A DNA stretch of 30,257 bases from Lachnospiraceae bacterium UBA1712. Lineage in GTDB: Bacteria; Bacillota; Clostridia; Lachnospirales; Lachnospiraceae. This document shows positions 6,763-14,638 of the stretch, piece after piece (within the stretch, counting starts at the first letter, position 1; each line of letters opens with the position of its first letter). Position numbers and translations under genes: made by a program. The notes beneath the pieces were generated by a model, which ran no database searches, was not told where the DNA came from, and was given only the letters and a program-made list of their open reading frames with translations. Location: assembly GCA_002317175.1 (NCBI GenBank), contig DCJA01000041.1, forward strand, positions 1-30,257, given 5' to 3'.

Positions 6763-7932
6763 TTAGTTCTTTATCTCATTCCAGAAACTATTACCACTGG
6801 TCTTTATCTCTATTCCGAAAATATCCTGGATAGTAGCCGCTATATCAGCAAAGCTTGACCTGGTGCTAAGATTGCTTCCTGCCTTAATGTCCTTTCCGTA
6901 GGCGATAAATGGCACATATTCTCTGGTATGATCTGTTCCCTTAAAGCCTGGATCACATCCGTGATCTGCTGTAATCATCAGAATATCGCTGTCTCGCATC
7001 TTTGTCACAAACTCCGCAAGCTGTTTGTCAAACACTGTGGATGCAGTTGCATAGCCTTCAATATCTCTTCTGTGACCATATTTCATATCAAAATCAACTA
7101 GATTGATAAAAGCTAATCCATTAAAATCTACATCCATCAGTTCAAGAGTCTTGTTCATTCCATCAACATTATCCTCAATCCTCTGAGTATGCTGAATACT
7201 CTTTCCAGCAAAGATGTCATAGATCTTACCAATTCCGTAGGTGTCCAGCCCCGCCTCAACCATAACATCCATCATTATGGTCTTAGGAGGAACAAGTGAA
7301 AAATCATGTCTTCTTGGAGTTCTGACAAAATTTGGATACTCGCCTTCAAATGGTCTTGCAATTACTCGTCCTACACCATGTTCGCCCTGAAGAATCTCTC
7401 TTGCTATTTCACAGTATTTATATAACTCATCTACCAAAACTACTGACTCATGGGCAGCAATCTGAAATACACTGTCGGCTGATGTATACACTATCAGGTC
7501 ACCAGTCTCCATATGTTCAACACCATAATCACGTATAACATCTGTTCCTGAATATGGCTTATTACAAAGAACACCTCTTCCTGTTCGCTCTACAAACTCT
7601 TCAAGAACATCATCTGGAAAACCATTTGGATAAGTCGGAAGTGGTTTTTCTGAAATCATTCCAGCAATTTCCCAATGTCCTATGGTCGTGTCTTTTCCTC
7701 TTGAAGCCTCCTGCAATCTGCCAAAAGCCGCAGTAGGTGCCTCAACTCCCTCCATATAATCTATACCATCAATGTTAAAGAGTCCCATACTCTTCATTAC
7801 TGGAGTTGAGTATGCAGCACTGGAAGTAATACTCTTTAAAGTATTGCTCCCCAAATCCCCAAAATCTGCCGCATCAGGTTCTTCTCCAATTCCAAAACTG
7901 TCCAAAACTATAAGAAATACTCTTCTGTCCAT
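6763..7932 (-). CDS. deoB: Phosphopentomutase
   Basis: This 389-residue alkaline-phosphatase-superfamily enzyme interconverts (deoxy)ribose 1-phosphate and 5-phosphate, linking Pdp to DeoC. The metal-binding start RVFLIVLDSFGIGEEPDA, the phosphorylated-threonine region GKDTTIGHWE, and the late metal motifs TADHGCDPG and DHTREYVPF are all present at normal spacing. GGAGG precedes the ATG. It is the first gene of the deo set; a possible weak promoter (TTGATT with a poor -10) lies in the 41 bases after the SH3-protein gene, where TATAGTGG occurs twice. Confidence 0.96.
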   Translation of the reverse strand: MDRRVFLIVLDSFGIGEEPDAADFGDLGSNTLKSITSSAAYSTPVMKSMGLFNIDGIDYMEGVEAPTAAFGRLQEASRGKDTTIGHWEIAGMISEKPLPTYPNGFPDDVLEEFVERTGRGVLCNKPYSGTDVIRDYGVEHMETGDLIVYTSADSVFQIAAHESVVLVDELYKYCEIAREILQGEHGVGRVIARPFEGEYPNFVRTPRRHDFSLVPPKTIMMDVMVEAGLDTYGIGKIYDIFAGKSIQHTQRIEDNVDGMNKTLELMDVDFNGLAFINLVDFDMKYGHRRDIEGYATASTVFDKQLAEFVTKMRDSDILMITADHGCDPGFKGTDHTREYVPFIAYGKDIKAGSNLSTRSSFADIAATIQDIFGIEIKTSGNSFWNEIKN

Positions 7933-7973
7933 AGTAACCCTCCACTATAAAGTATTTACTAGCCCCACTATAG

Positions 7974-8777
7974 TTAATCAAAATATCTTGGATCTATATC
8001 TATTGAATAATCATCTGATTTCTTTGCCGGTCTTGCAGGCTGCGACGGTCTTGCCTGAGTTCTTGTAGTCTGTTGTGAATTTCTCACCTGCTGCGTTTGT
8101 CTTGAACTCTGAGATGAACTCTGTTTTGGTCTTCGTACCATTACATACTCGTACTCGTCATCGTCATCTTCTTCGTCATCCTCGTACTCGTCATCGTCAT
8201 CTTCGTACTCATCATCGTCTTCGTACTCATCATCGTCTTCGTACTCGTCATCGTCGTCATCTTCGTACTCATCATCGTCTTCATCGTCATCATCATAATC
8301 TTCATCCATGTTCTTGATGCTTTTGATTGTAACCAGAATAATGATTAACAGAACTACTATTGCGCCAATGAGTCCGAATATAATCTTATAATTAAATGCA
8401 GGCTCATCTTCTGTTTCGTTGGTCTCTTCAATTGCTGCTACTTCAGCTTCGCTATCAGAAGTTTCTTCTTCCTCGATTACTTCCTCAACCTCATCAGGCT
8501 CAAAATCAACATACTCCAAAGCGACATAGCCCTCTGAACTTTGGTATTCGATTTTCAACCATTCGCCATCAATGCCAATTACACAAAGCTCATTGTCCTT
8601 ATAGACCTTGCCCATAGCATCATAATCCTTACCAGGGCCACTTCTTACATTGAGAGAATCGGCTGTAACCTTTCCTACGCCCGTAACCTCCTCATAAGCG
8701 TAACTGGTAAATGAGAATCCCAGCGTCATTGTGATAATCATCATTGCGATGATTATTTTCTTCTTAATTCGTAACAT
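7974..8777 (-). CDS. Membrane-anchored SH3-domain protein with acidic tail
   Basis: A 267-residue protein. Residues 1-28 form a signal peptide or anchor with a basic start. A bacterial SH3 domain spans about 36-90 (ADSLNVRSGPGKDYDAMGKV, then EWLKIEY and GYVALEYV). A Glu-rich linker (94-126) leads to a transmembrane helix (about 132-151). An Asp/Glu/Tyr tract (158-211) built from DDEYEDD-like units is followed by a Ser/Gln/Arg-rich basic segment (214-252). Extracytoplasmic SH3 domains usually bind cell-wall peptides, so wall contact outside and a charged tail inside is the likely topology. Its ATG directly follows the stop of the upstream lipoprotein gene with GGAGA ahead of it, so the two are coupled. 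Function unknown; a wall-sensing or structural role is inferred. Confidence 0.75.
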   Translation of the reverse strand: MLRIKKKIIIAMMIITMTLGFSFTSYAYEEVTGVGKVTADSLNVRSGPGKDYDAMGKVYKDNELCVIGIDGEWLKIEYQSSEGYVALEYVDFEPDEVEEVIEEEETSDSEAEVAAIEETNETEDEPAFNYKIIFGLIGAIVVLLIIILVTIKSIKNMDEDYDDDDEDDDEYEDDDDDEYEDDDEYEDDDEYEDDDDEYEDDEEDDDDEYEYVMVRRPKQSSSQSSRQTQQVRNSQQTTRTQARPSQPARPAKKSDDYSIDIDPRYFD

Positions 8778-9719
8778 TTATTTCATCTCCATAAATTTTA
8801 TATTTGGATCTATTCTCTGTGTATTGGCATAGTCTGCACTGCACACATAGAATACTAAATCTTCATAATCTTCAGGAACTCTGACCGCAAGATTACCGTA
8901 GCTGATACAGGTCTCGTCATCCTGCCATTCATATCTGAATTCCTCATCTGCCAGCACTCCCAGCTTTGTGCCATTTGAATAAGTAATATAGTTGGAATAT
9001 GGGTATTCCTCCAAACCTGCATAGGTATCTGTATAGCCAAACATAACCTTTATACCAGTAGCCGACTTAAACTCAACCGTGACCTCTCTCCATTCATATC
9101 CATCGAGAGCTGCATGCGCACTGTCAGATTTGTATTTTCTGTAATCTGTTATTGTTGCTGTTGCACTAACAGCCTTATCATCGGCATTGGCAATTGTGCT
9201 GTACTCCCAACTTGTACCCTTTTGAAGAGTAAACTCATAGTTGCGCTTCTCAAAAGCAGGTGTAAGTTCATCCCCCTGCACTACTCCACATACAGAGCAG
9301 TATCTGGAAGAGTCATAACTTGCAGCTACCCAGGTATGATTCAGTGTTGTCCCTTCAGTTACTCCACATATCTCACAATGCTTTGGTCTAAGACAGCTTG
9401 CAGCTATCCACACATGATCGGCATAATCTCCTTCTGTTGCTCCGCATACTGCGCAAGTCTTAAGTTTCTGACATGTTGCCTCTCTCCAGTCATGTCCAAG
9501 TGGATCGCCTTCTGTTTTACCACATACTTCGCAGGTCTTTGCTAAATTGCATGTAGCATCCAGCCATACATGGCCCAATGCTTCGCCTTCTGTTTCTCCA
9601 CATATTTTACAGGTCTTTGGCTCTTCACAGTTTGCTTCCTTCCAATCATGAGCAAGACAACAGCCAGTAAGCCAGGCCATCATTAGTAATAATGTAAGAA
9701 AGGATATTGTTTTTCGCAT
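8778..9719 (-). CDS. Lipoprotein with five 26-residue His/Cys repeats
   Basis: A 313-residue exported protein. The N-terminus has a signal with lipobox LTGC (Cys20 lipidated). Five tandem units begin with His at 24, 50, 76, 102 and 128, exactly 26 residues apart; each has the form HxW, a Cys six residues on, then CxxCG and TEG. Each unit offers one His and three Cys, a zinc-ribbon-like set; the fifth has lost its first Cys (AASY). A C-terminal domain (about 156-313) of mostly beta strands is not recognised. The start at 9719 follows GGAGG by 11 bases; an upstream GTG overlaps that site. Similar repeats occur in Clostridia surface proteins. Metal binding outside the cell is inferred. Confidence 0.75.
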   Translation of the reverse strand: MRKTISFLTLLLMMAWLTGCCLAHDWKEANCEEPKTCKICGETEGEALGHVWLDATCNLAKTCEVCGKTEGDPLGHDWREATCQKLKTCAVCGATEGDYADHVWIAASCLRPKHCEICGVTEGTTLNHTWVAASYDSSRYCSVCGVVQGDELTPAFEKRNYEFTLQKGTSWEYSTIANADDKAVSATATITDYRKYKSDSAHAALDGYEWREVTVEFKSATGIKVMFGYTDTYAGLEEYPYSNYITYSNGTKLGVLADEEFRYEWQDDETCISYGNLAVRVPEDYEDLVFYVCSADYANTQRIDPNIKFMEMK

Positions 9720-9742
9720 ATTTCTATAATCCTCCACCCTTC

Positions 9743-9771
9743 ATTGTACTTTATATTGTCAAAACTCTCAA
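9743..9771 (-). promoter_or_regulatory. Sigma-A-type promoter for the lipoprotein/SH3 operon
   Basis: TTGAGA (9766-9771, minus strand) and TACAAT (9743-9748) are separated by exactly 17 bases, 24 bases before the lipoprotein start codon. Both boxes match consensus at five of six positions. It probably drives the lipoprotein and SH3 genes and may read into the deo genes, as no terminator is seen between. Confidence 0.65.
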
Positions 9772-9825
9772 GTCAGCTGAAAAGTCTTAAGAAATTGTTC
9801 AGAAATTACCCCCATAAAAGGGAAT

Positions 9826-9850
9826 AGGCCATCCAACAAGTGGACGGCCT
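9826..9850 (-). terminator. Putative end-of-cob-operon hairpin
   Basis: A 10-bp stem (9826-9835 with 9841-9850, one A-C mismatch) with loop ACAAG. On the minus strand it is followed by TATTCCCTTTTATGGGGG, a poor T-run; on the plus strand by TTTAAA. It is the only strong hairpin between the end of the cobalamin operon (10062) and the next promoter (9771), so it is the best candidate for the operon terminator. Confidence 0.4.
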
Positions 9851-10061
9851 TTAAAGGGGGAGTATATTTTGTTTCGTCAATTGAGACGTTGCACCATATG
9901 GTGCTTCGAAAAAGTTTATCTCTTTCGTTGGAACTAATATATCAAAGCAAGTGTAATAAAACTGTAATATAACATCAAAAAATCTGAATAATATCAAAAT
10001 GCATAATAAAACCTCACAAAAAACTTTTGACAAGAGTAAGCGCTGTCGACATAGAGCATTT
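9851..10061. other. Non-coding spacer with inverted repeats after the cobalamin operon
   Basis: No supported gene; a 60-codon TTG-start frame here is AT-rich, has no ribosome site and resembles no family. The spacer holds a perfect 14-bp palindrome GCACCATATGGTGC (9891-9904) next to a short inverted repeat CGTC-AATTGA-GACG (9874-9887), flanked by TTTCG and CGAAA that could pair as an outer stem. It may be an mRNA 3' structure, a protein-binding site or a small structured RNA. Confidence 0.35.
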
Positions 10062-10304
10062 CTAGTTATTTTTTCTTATAATCTGATTAATCTTGTCATA
10101 ATTCTCATATATATGCGGAAATGTGCAGTCAATACATGATTTTATGGCCCTGCCATCTTTTTCAATAATCTTATATGTTCCTGGACAGTTCACCATCTGA
10201 TACAAAGGACAGTAGCAGAACATACAGTTGATATTTTCAACATCCTTATGGCATGGATAATACTTACATTCTCTGTTTTCAAAGAAACGATATGAATTAT
10301 TCAT
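10062..10304 (-). CDS. Cysteine-rich small domain protein of the cobalamin operon
   Basis: An 80-residue protein with many cysteines: ECKYYPCH, then NCMFCYCPLY, NCPG and SCIDCTFPH. It matches the 'cysteine-rich small domain' family (Pfam PF04071, from memory) often found beside cobalamin genes in anaerobes; its role is not established and zinc or cobalt binding is a guess. The ATG at 10304 overlaps the cbiA stop (ATGA), with GGAGG 8 bases ahead, so it is coupled to cbiA and is the last gene of the operon. An upstream ATG would overlap cbiA further and bypass the good ribosome site. Confidence 0.75.
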   Translation of the reverse strand: MNNSYRFFENRECKYYPCHKDVENINCMFCYCPLYQMVNCPGTYKIIEKDGRAIKSCIDCTFPHIYENYDKINQIIRKNN

Positions 10305-11752
10305 CGCTGTTCCCTCCATATAAGGCATTTATCTACAAATGCCTTTGCAAATGCTCTGTTTGACGGGTAATAAAGATGCGCAAAGCCCCACCAGTGATTA
10401 TCTGTTATATGTGCAGCTTCCCAGCTTCTGTTTGAAAACGGCTTTACTGAAACTGCATCAGATCCATTATTGCTACTGTCATAATAATGGAATTCATGAC
10501 CTTTTATACTTCTATTATCCTGCTTTAGGAAATGACCATCCTTTTCTTCTATAGTCAGATATCCAAATCTAATCAGTTTTTCTTTCTTTGCACAGTTTCC
10601 TTCTAATACTCCGACCATTGGATAACTTATGCCTTCCACCTCTATTGAGTCATGAAGATACATAAACCCTCCACATTCTGCAAGAGAAGGCATACCTGCA
10701 TCAATTGCGGTTTTAATGGACTCCAGCATACTTACATTGGCTGAAAGTCTGCCAGCATGCAGCTCTGGATAACCTCCACCCAGAAGCAATCCGTCAATGT
10801 TATCTGGAATGACATTATCTGATATCGGCGAGAATTCCACTAACTCTGCCCCCATGCTCTTAAGAAGCTTGAGGTTCTCTTCATAAAAGAAGCAAAACGC
10901 TTCATCTCTTGCTACTCCAATTCGAACTCGCGATATTTCACATGCTGAATCCACACTAACACACGAGGCTTTAGCTTCGTAATCACCCGCATCAGCTTCG
11001 ATATCTGTTTTTGCACAATCAGCGGCAATAGCTACTTCGACATTTGCCTCAGTAACTTCTCTGTCTGTTCTCATTATCCTTGAAATCTCAAGAAGCTTAT
11101 CTATATTCACAGTTTTCTCTATAGTAGCTGCCGCTCTCTGTATATCATCCTTAATCCCTTCGATTTCATCAGGCATCTTTAACCCCAGATAACGGCTTTC
11201 AAAAGTGCCCTCAACCAGTTTTGGATAATAACCAAGTACTGTCAGTCCCAGTTCATTTTCTATCAACGGCCTGACAGTCTCAAAAAACATAGGTGATATC
11301 TGATTGAGTATAACCGCTTTAATTCGATTATCTTCGTCCATCGCCTGAAAGCCCTTAATAAGAGCAAGAAGTGAACGTCCCATGCCATGAGCATTCACAA
11401 CGAGCACAACAGGTATTTCAAGTTTACAGGCAAGATCATAAGAGGATCCCTGATTACTGCTGCTGTTAATACCATCATAAAGACCCATAACTCCTTCAAC
11501 CACAGATATATCACTACTATTCTCAGCATAAAAAAGTCTTCTTATCTCATCCCTGTCTGAAAAAAACAAATCCAGATTCTTTGATTCAATTCCCAACACC
11601 TTCTTATGAAACATGGGATCTATATAGTCTGGTCCACATTTGAAAGACTTTGCTATCAATTTTCTATTTTTCATTGCTTGCAGCAATGCGCAGGTTATCG
11701 TGGTCTTTCCACAGCCACTCCCTGTTGCCGCAATCATAAAAGCATTTTCCAT
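10301..11752 (-). CDS. cbiA: Cobyrinate a,c-diamide synthase
   Basis: This 483-residue enzyme uses ATP and glutamine to amidate the a and c side chains of (cobalt-)cobyrinic acid. An N-terminal dethiobiotin-synthetase-like domain carries the P-loop GSGCGKTT (11-18) and FKCGPDYIDPMFH. The C-terminal class I glutamine amidotransferase domain (from about 275) has GGGYPELHA, nucleophile Cys360 in AECGGFMYL and His459 in GFAHLYY. The linker at about 228-275 is longer than I expect for the family, Ala/Asp/Glu-rich, and holds several cysteines. It starts 16 bases after the cobK-cbiE-cbiT fusion. Confidence 0.95.
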   Translation of the reverse strand: MENAFMIAATGSGCGKTTITCALLQAMKNRKLIAKSFKCGPDYIDPMFHKKVLGIESKNLDLFFSDRDEIRRLFYAENSSDISVVEGVMGLYDGINSSSNQGSSYDLACKLEIPVVLVVNAHGMGRSLLALIKGFQAMDEDNRIKAVILNQISPMFFETVRPLIENELGLTVLGYYPKLVEGTFESRYLGLKMPDEIEGIKDDIQRAAATIEKTVNIDKLLEISRIMRTDREVTEANVEVAIAADCAKTDIEADAGDYEAKASCVSVDSACEISRVRIGVARDEAFCFFYEENLKLLKSMGAELVEFSPISDNVIPDNIDGLLLGGGYPELHAGRLSANVSMLESIKTAIDAGMPSLAECGGFMYLHDSIEVEGISYPMVGVLEGNCAKKEKLIRFGYLTIEEKDGHFLKQDNRSIKGHEFHYYDSSNNGSDAVSVKPFSNRSWEAAHITDNHWWGFAHLYYPSNRAFAKAFVDKCLIWREQR

Positions 11753-11768
11753 ATATTAATTCCTGTAT

Positions 11769-13910
11769 TTAGTCTCTGCAAAACTGAAACGAAAAAATAA
11801 ATACCGGGTTGTTGGCGCTGAGCATATGGTAATCTCCAAGTGTCTTAACCTGACTTACCGCCAACTGCTCAATCAGCAGGTCACATATGTTCAGTTCTTC
11901 AACTACACGCTTCATATCACAAATAGCTTCCAGACTAACAGCGTTCATAACCACTCTCATAGTCGGATTAATCTGATACAGTTTATCAAGTATAGCTCTT
12001 AGATTCCCTTTACTGCCACCAATAAAACATACATCCGCTGAAGGAAGCTCATCCATACCCTCTGGTGCCATAGTTTCAATCACAGATAAATTATATACAT
12101 CTGCCTTATTTGCATTTCTCTTTATCAGTTCCACAGCCTCTGGATTGCATTCCAGCGCATATACCTTAAGTGAAGGCGATAATATGGCTGTCTGAACCGC
12201 AATAGAACCAGTTCCACTTCCGATATCATATACCACATCACCTTCTTTAATTTTCATCTGACAAATGGATATCTTTCTAACCTCTTCCTTTGTCATAGGT
12301 ACTTTATCTCTGATAAAGAAATCATCTTCCAGATGTGGAACAAGACTTCTTGGACGTGTGTGTCTGGCAACTATAATGCCACTGTAGAGGCCTTCCTCGG
12401 ATAGTTCAAGACATTCCCTGGGACTTAAACTAAGCGTTTTCTCCTCTGGATAAGTCATCTGGTAACCAATGAGAATACTATAGTTTTGTTCATTATCTGA
12501 CAACAGGTCAGCAAGTGTGTGTATATCCTCTACTCCTGAAGTTATGAAAAAAGTTTTCTTATAATGTTTTACCGAATCAATCAGCTTGGGAATCCATTCC
12601 TCCCTGGATATTCCATGGAGACTAATAAAATTACCATCCTGCCAGTCAAGACCAAATCGGGCAGCCAGAACTGAAACTGATGAGATTCCCGCCAATATCT
12701 TCACTGACCAGTCTGCATGTGTGGCAGCCTTAACTTCTTCGATAGCTTCATAAAGCTTTTTGCTTCCACTGTAAAAGCCTGTATCTCCAGAAAAAACTAT
12801 TACCACCTTGCTATCTTTATATTTTTCATCCTCAATCTTTTCAAGCGCTGGAATTATGTCTGTCTTAAGATAATATGGATATTTCTTAGCTCGGCCACTG
12901 ATTGCGTCAAGCATACGTCTTGCGCCAAAGATATAGTCTGCCTGCTCTATAGCTTCCTGTACTTCTTTAGTCATCATAGCAGCAGCACCTGGTCCAATAC
13001 CTGCAAGTACTATATCAAGTCTGCCTCTGTTCAGCACAACTCCCAGAAGCTTTTCAAGTTTTGCTAACAGCTCCTGAATGGATACTCCCTCAGGCTTATA
13101 CATATCTTCTGAATGCTTCTTCTCTTCAACTCCAGTATACTTCTTGCAACTGTCTATCTTATCCAGCTTAGGACGCTTTATAATATGTACATCAATTCCC
13201 GCCTTCTTTACGGCAGCAAGTTTAGAGTCCACTCCACCTGTTACTCCACTCTCTTTGGTAACAAGGTGCTTTATACTGTATTCCCTGATAACAGCCTCGT
13301 TCATCTCCTGTGAAAATGGCCCCTGCATGGCTATTATCTGTCTGCCTTCAAGTCCTGCGTCGTAACACAGCTTAAGGCTCTCCATTCCCGGAATAACCCT
13401 AACAATCAATCTTTCTCTGATATCGCTGTTAGAGGCAAAAGCAGCCAGTTCCTTGCTACCAGTCGTAAGAAGAATATTGCCCTCATAGTTACTTAAGTCT
13501 GAGGCACAGCTTTGAATATCGTCATAATAATGCTGACCATCTGATATGCCATTTGCCAGATTATCAGCTGCATCAGATTCCCAAGAATCGTAATGAGCGT
13601 CATTATCTCTAAGTAGTCGCAGATAACATATATCTGTTCCCTCTATACTCTTTCTGATTGTATCAGTTACCACTACTGCATATGGATGTGTTGCATCAAC
13701 AACTATTTCGCAGCCTGTCTCTTTATATAATTCGCGCATCTGCTGCTCATCCAGGCGACCAGTGTGAACTGTAACATTCGATGTAGACTTTAAGATCTGA
13801 CTTCCATATTCGGTTGCCACGCAGGCATGAACACTGATACCAGTTCTGTCCAGTATCTCCAGCAATTCTCTTCCTTCAGTTGTTCCAGCAAAAACAAGAA
13901 CCGTTTTCAT
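11769..13910 (-). CDS. cobK-cbiET: CobK-CbiE-CbiT trifunctional fusion
   Basis: A 713-residue protein with three cobalamin enzymes in line. Residues 1-247 are cobalt-precorrin-6A reductase (CbiJ/CobK: AGTTEGREL, DATHPYA, TKESGVTGG). Residues 298 to about 515 are the C5 methyltransferase CbiE (GIGPG, SGDTGFYSG, LAGISSV). Residues 530-713 are the C15 methyltransferase/decarboxylase CbiT (SAM motif DIGSGTGS at 562-569, GGSKGNL). CbiE-CbiT fusion is well known as CobL; the added N-terminal reductase makes a protein covering consecutive steps from precorrin-6A to precorrin-8. The frame is continuous, and a charged linker (250-297) joins the reductase to CbiE. Its ATG overlaps the cbiH stop by one base. 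Confidence 0.93.
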   Translation of the reverse strand: MKTVLVFAGTTEGRELLEILDRTGISVHACVATEYGSQILKSTSNVTVHTGRLDEQQMRELYKETGCEIVVDATHPYAVVVTDTIRKSIEGTDICYLRLLRDNDAHYDSWESDAADNLANGISDGQHYYDDIQSCASDLSNYEGNILLTTGSKELAAFASNSDIRERLIVRVIPGMESLKLCYDAGLEGRQIIAMQGPFSQEMNEAVIREYSIKHLVTKESGVTGGVDSKLAAVKKAGIDVHIIKRPKLDKIDSCKKYTGVEEKKHSEDMYKPEGVSIQELLAKLEKLLGVVLNRGRLDIVLAGIGPGAAAMMTKEVQEAIEQADYIFGARRMLDAISGRAKKYPYYLKTDIIPALEKIEDEKYKDSKVVIVFSGDTGFYSGSKKLYEAIEEVKAATHADWSVKILAGISSVSVLAARFGLDWQDGNFISLHGISREEWIPKLIDSVKHYKKTFFITSGVEDIHTLADLLSDNEQNYSILIGYQMTYPEEKTLSLSPRECLELSEEGLYSGIIVARHTRPRSLVPHLEDDFFIRDKVPMTKEEVRKISICQMKIKEGDVVYDIGSGTGSIAVQTAILSPSLKVYALECNPEAVELIKRNANKADVYNLSVIETMAPEGMDELPSADVCFIGGSKGNLRAILDKLYQINPTMRVVMNAVSLEAICDMKRVVEELNICDLLIEQLAVSQVKTLGDYHMLSANNPVFIFSFQFCRD

Positions 13911-14638
13911 TAATAACCTCTCCTGGTAATGAGTCTGTCTCCCTGTATAAAGCTAGTGGAGTTGCCTATAAAAACCGTAGTAAACATATTGACCTGAGCC
14001 TCTTTAAGTTCACTGAGTCTGCAGACATGTGTCGTCATTCCTTCTCTTCCTATATTCTCCACATAGCCGCAGGCTCTGTCTTCTGATGCTCCTGCTTCAA
14101 GCATAATCTCACAGGCCCTTTGCAGATAGTCGGCTCTTTTTTTGCTTGAAGGATTATATATTGCGATAGCAAAGTCGCCCTCTATTGCAGCCCTCAGCCT
14201 CTTTTCTATTAGTTCCCAGGGGGTTAAAAGATCACTAAGACTTATTACACAATAATCATGATTAAGAGGGGCACCCAGCATTGCGGCTCCACTATTGGCG
14301 GCCGTTATTCCTGGAACCACATTAAGTTCCACTCCTTCATATTCTGGCAACAGTTCATACATTGGAGAGGCCATACCATATACCCCCGCATCGCCACTGC
14401 ATACCAGTGCTACTGCCTTGCCCTGTTTTGCCAGATCAAAGCAGATTCTGCATCTTTCTATTTCTTTGGTCATTCCGGTTGTCAGATACTCTTTGTCTGG
14501 ATATAAAGCCTTTACCAGCTCCACGTACACAGTATATCCAACAACCACATCACTATTTTCAATTGCATTTTTTGCCTGACCCGAGAAGAATTCTTCATCA
14601 CCTGGTCCAATTCCAACTATATAAACTATGTTTCCCAT
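13910..14638 (-). CDS. cbiH: Cobalt-precorrin-3B C17-methyltransferase
   Basis: A 242-residue SAM-dependent uroporphyrinogen-III-methylase-like enzyme that methylates C17 and drives ring contraction. It shows YIVGIGPGDEEFFS at the start, VVGYTVYVELV, the glycine-rich CSGDAGVYGMASP loop, PGITAANSGAAMLGAPL and the CbiH/CobJ-specific IYNPSSKKRADYL. It overlaps cbiG upstream by 13 bases. Confidence 0.94.
   Translation of the reverse strand: MGNIVYIVGIGPGDEEFFSGQAKNAIENSDVVVGYTVYVELVKALYPDKEYLTTGMTKEIERCRICFDLAKQGKAVALVCSGDAGVYGMASPMYELLPEYEGVELNVVPGITAANSGAAMLGAPLNHDYCVISLSDLLTPWELIEKRLRAAIEGDFAIAIYNPSSKKRADYLQRACEIMLEAGASEDRACGYVENIGREGMTTHVCRLSELKEAQVNMFTTVFIGNSTSFIQGDRLITRRGY

Noticed and set aside
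8075..8317. Plus-strand frame rich in Arg, His and Thr
   Set aside because: It is the antisense reading of the Asp/Glu/Tyr repeat in the SH3-protein gene; its repetitive composition follows from that.
9851..10033. Minus-strand 60-codon hydrophobic frame after the cobalamin operon
   Set aside because: TTG start without a ribosome site, AT-driven composition, and it passes through the palindromes in the spacer.
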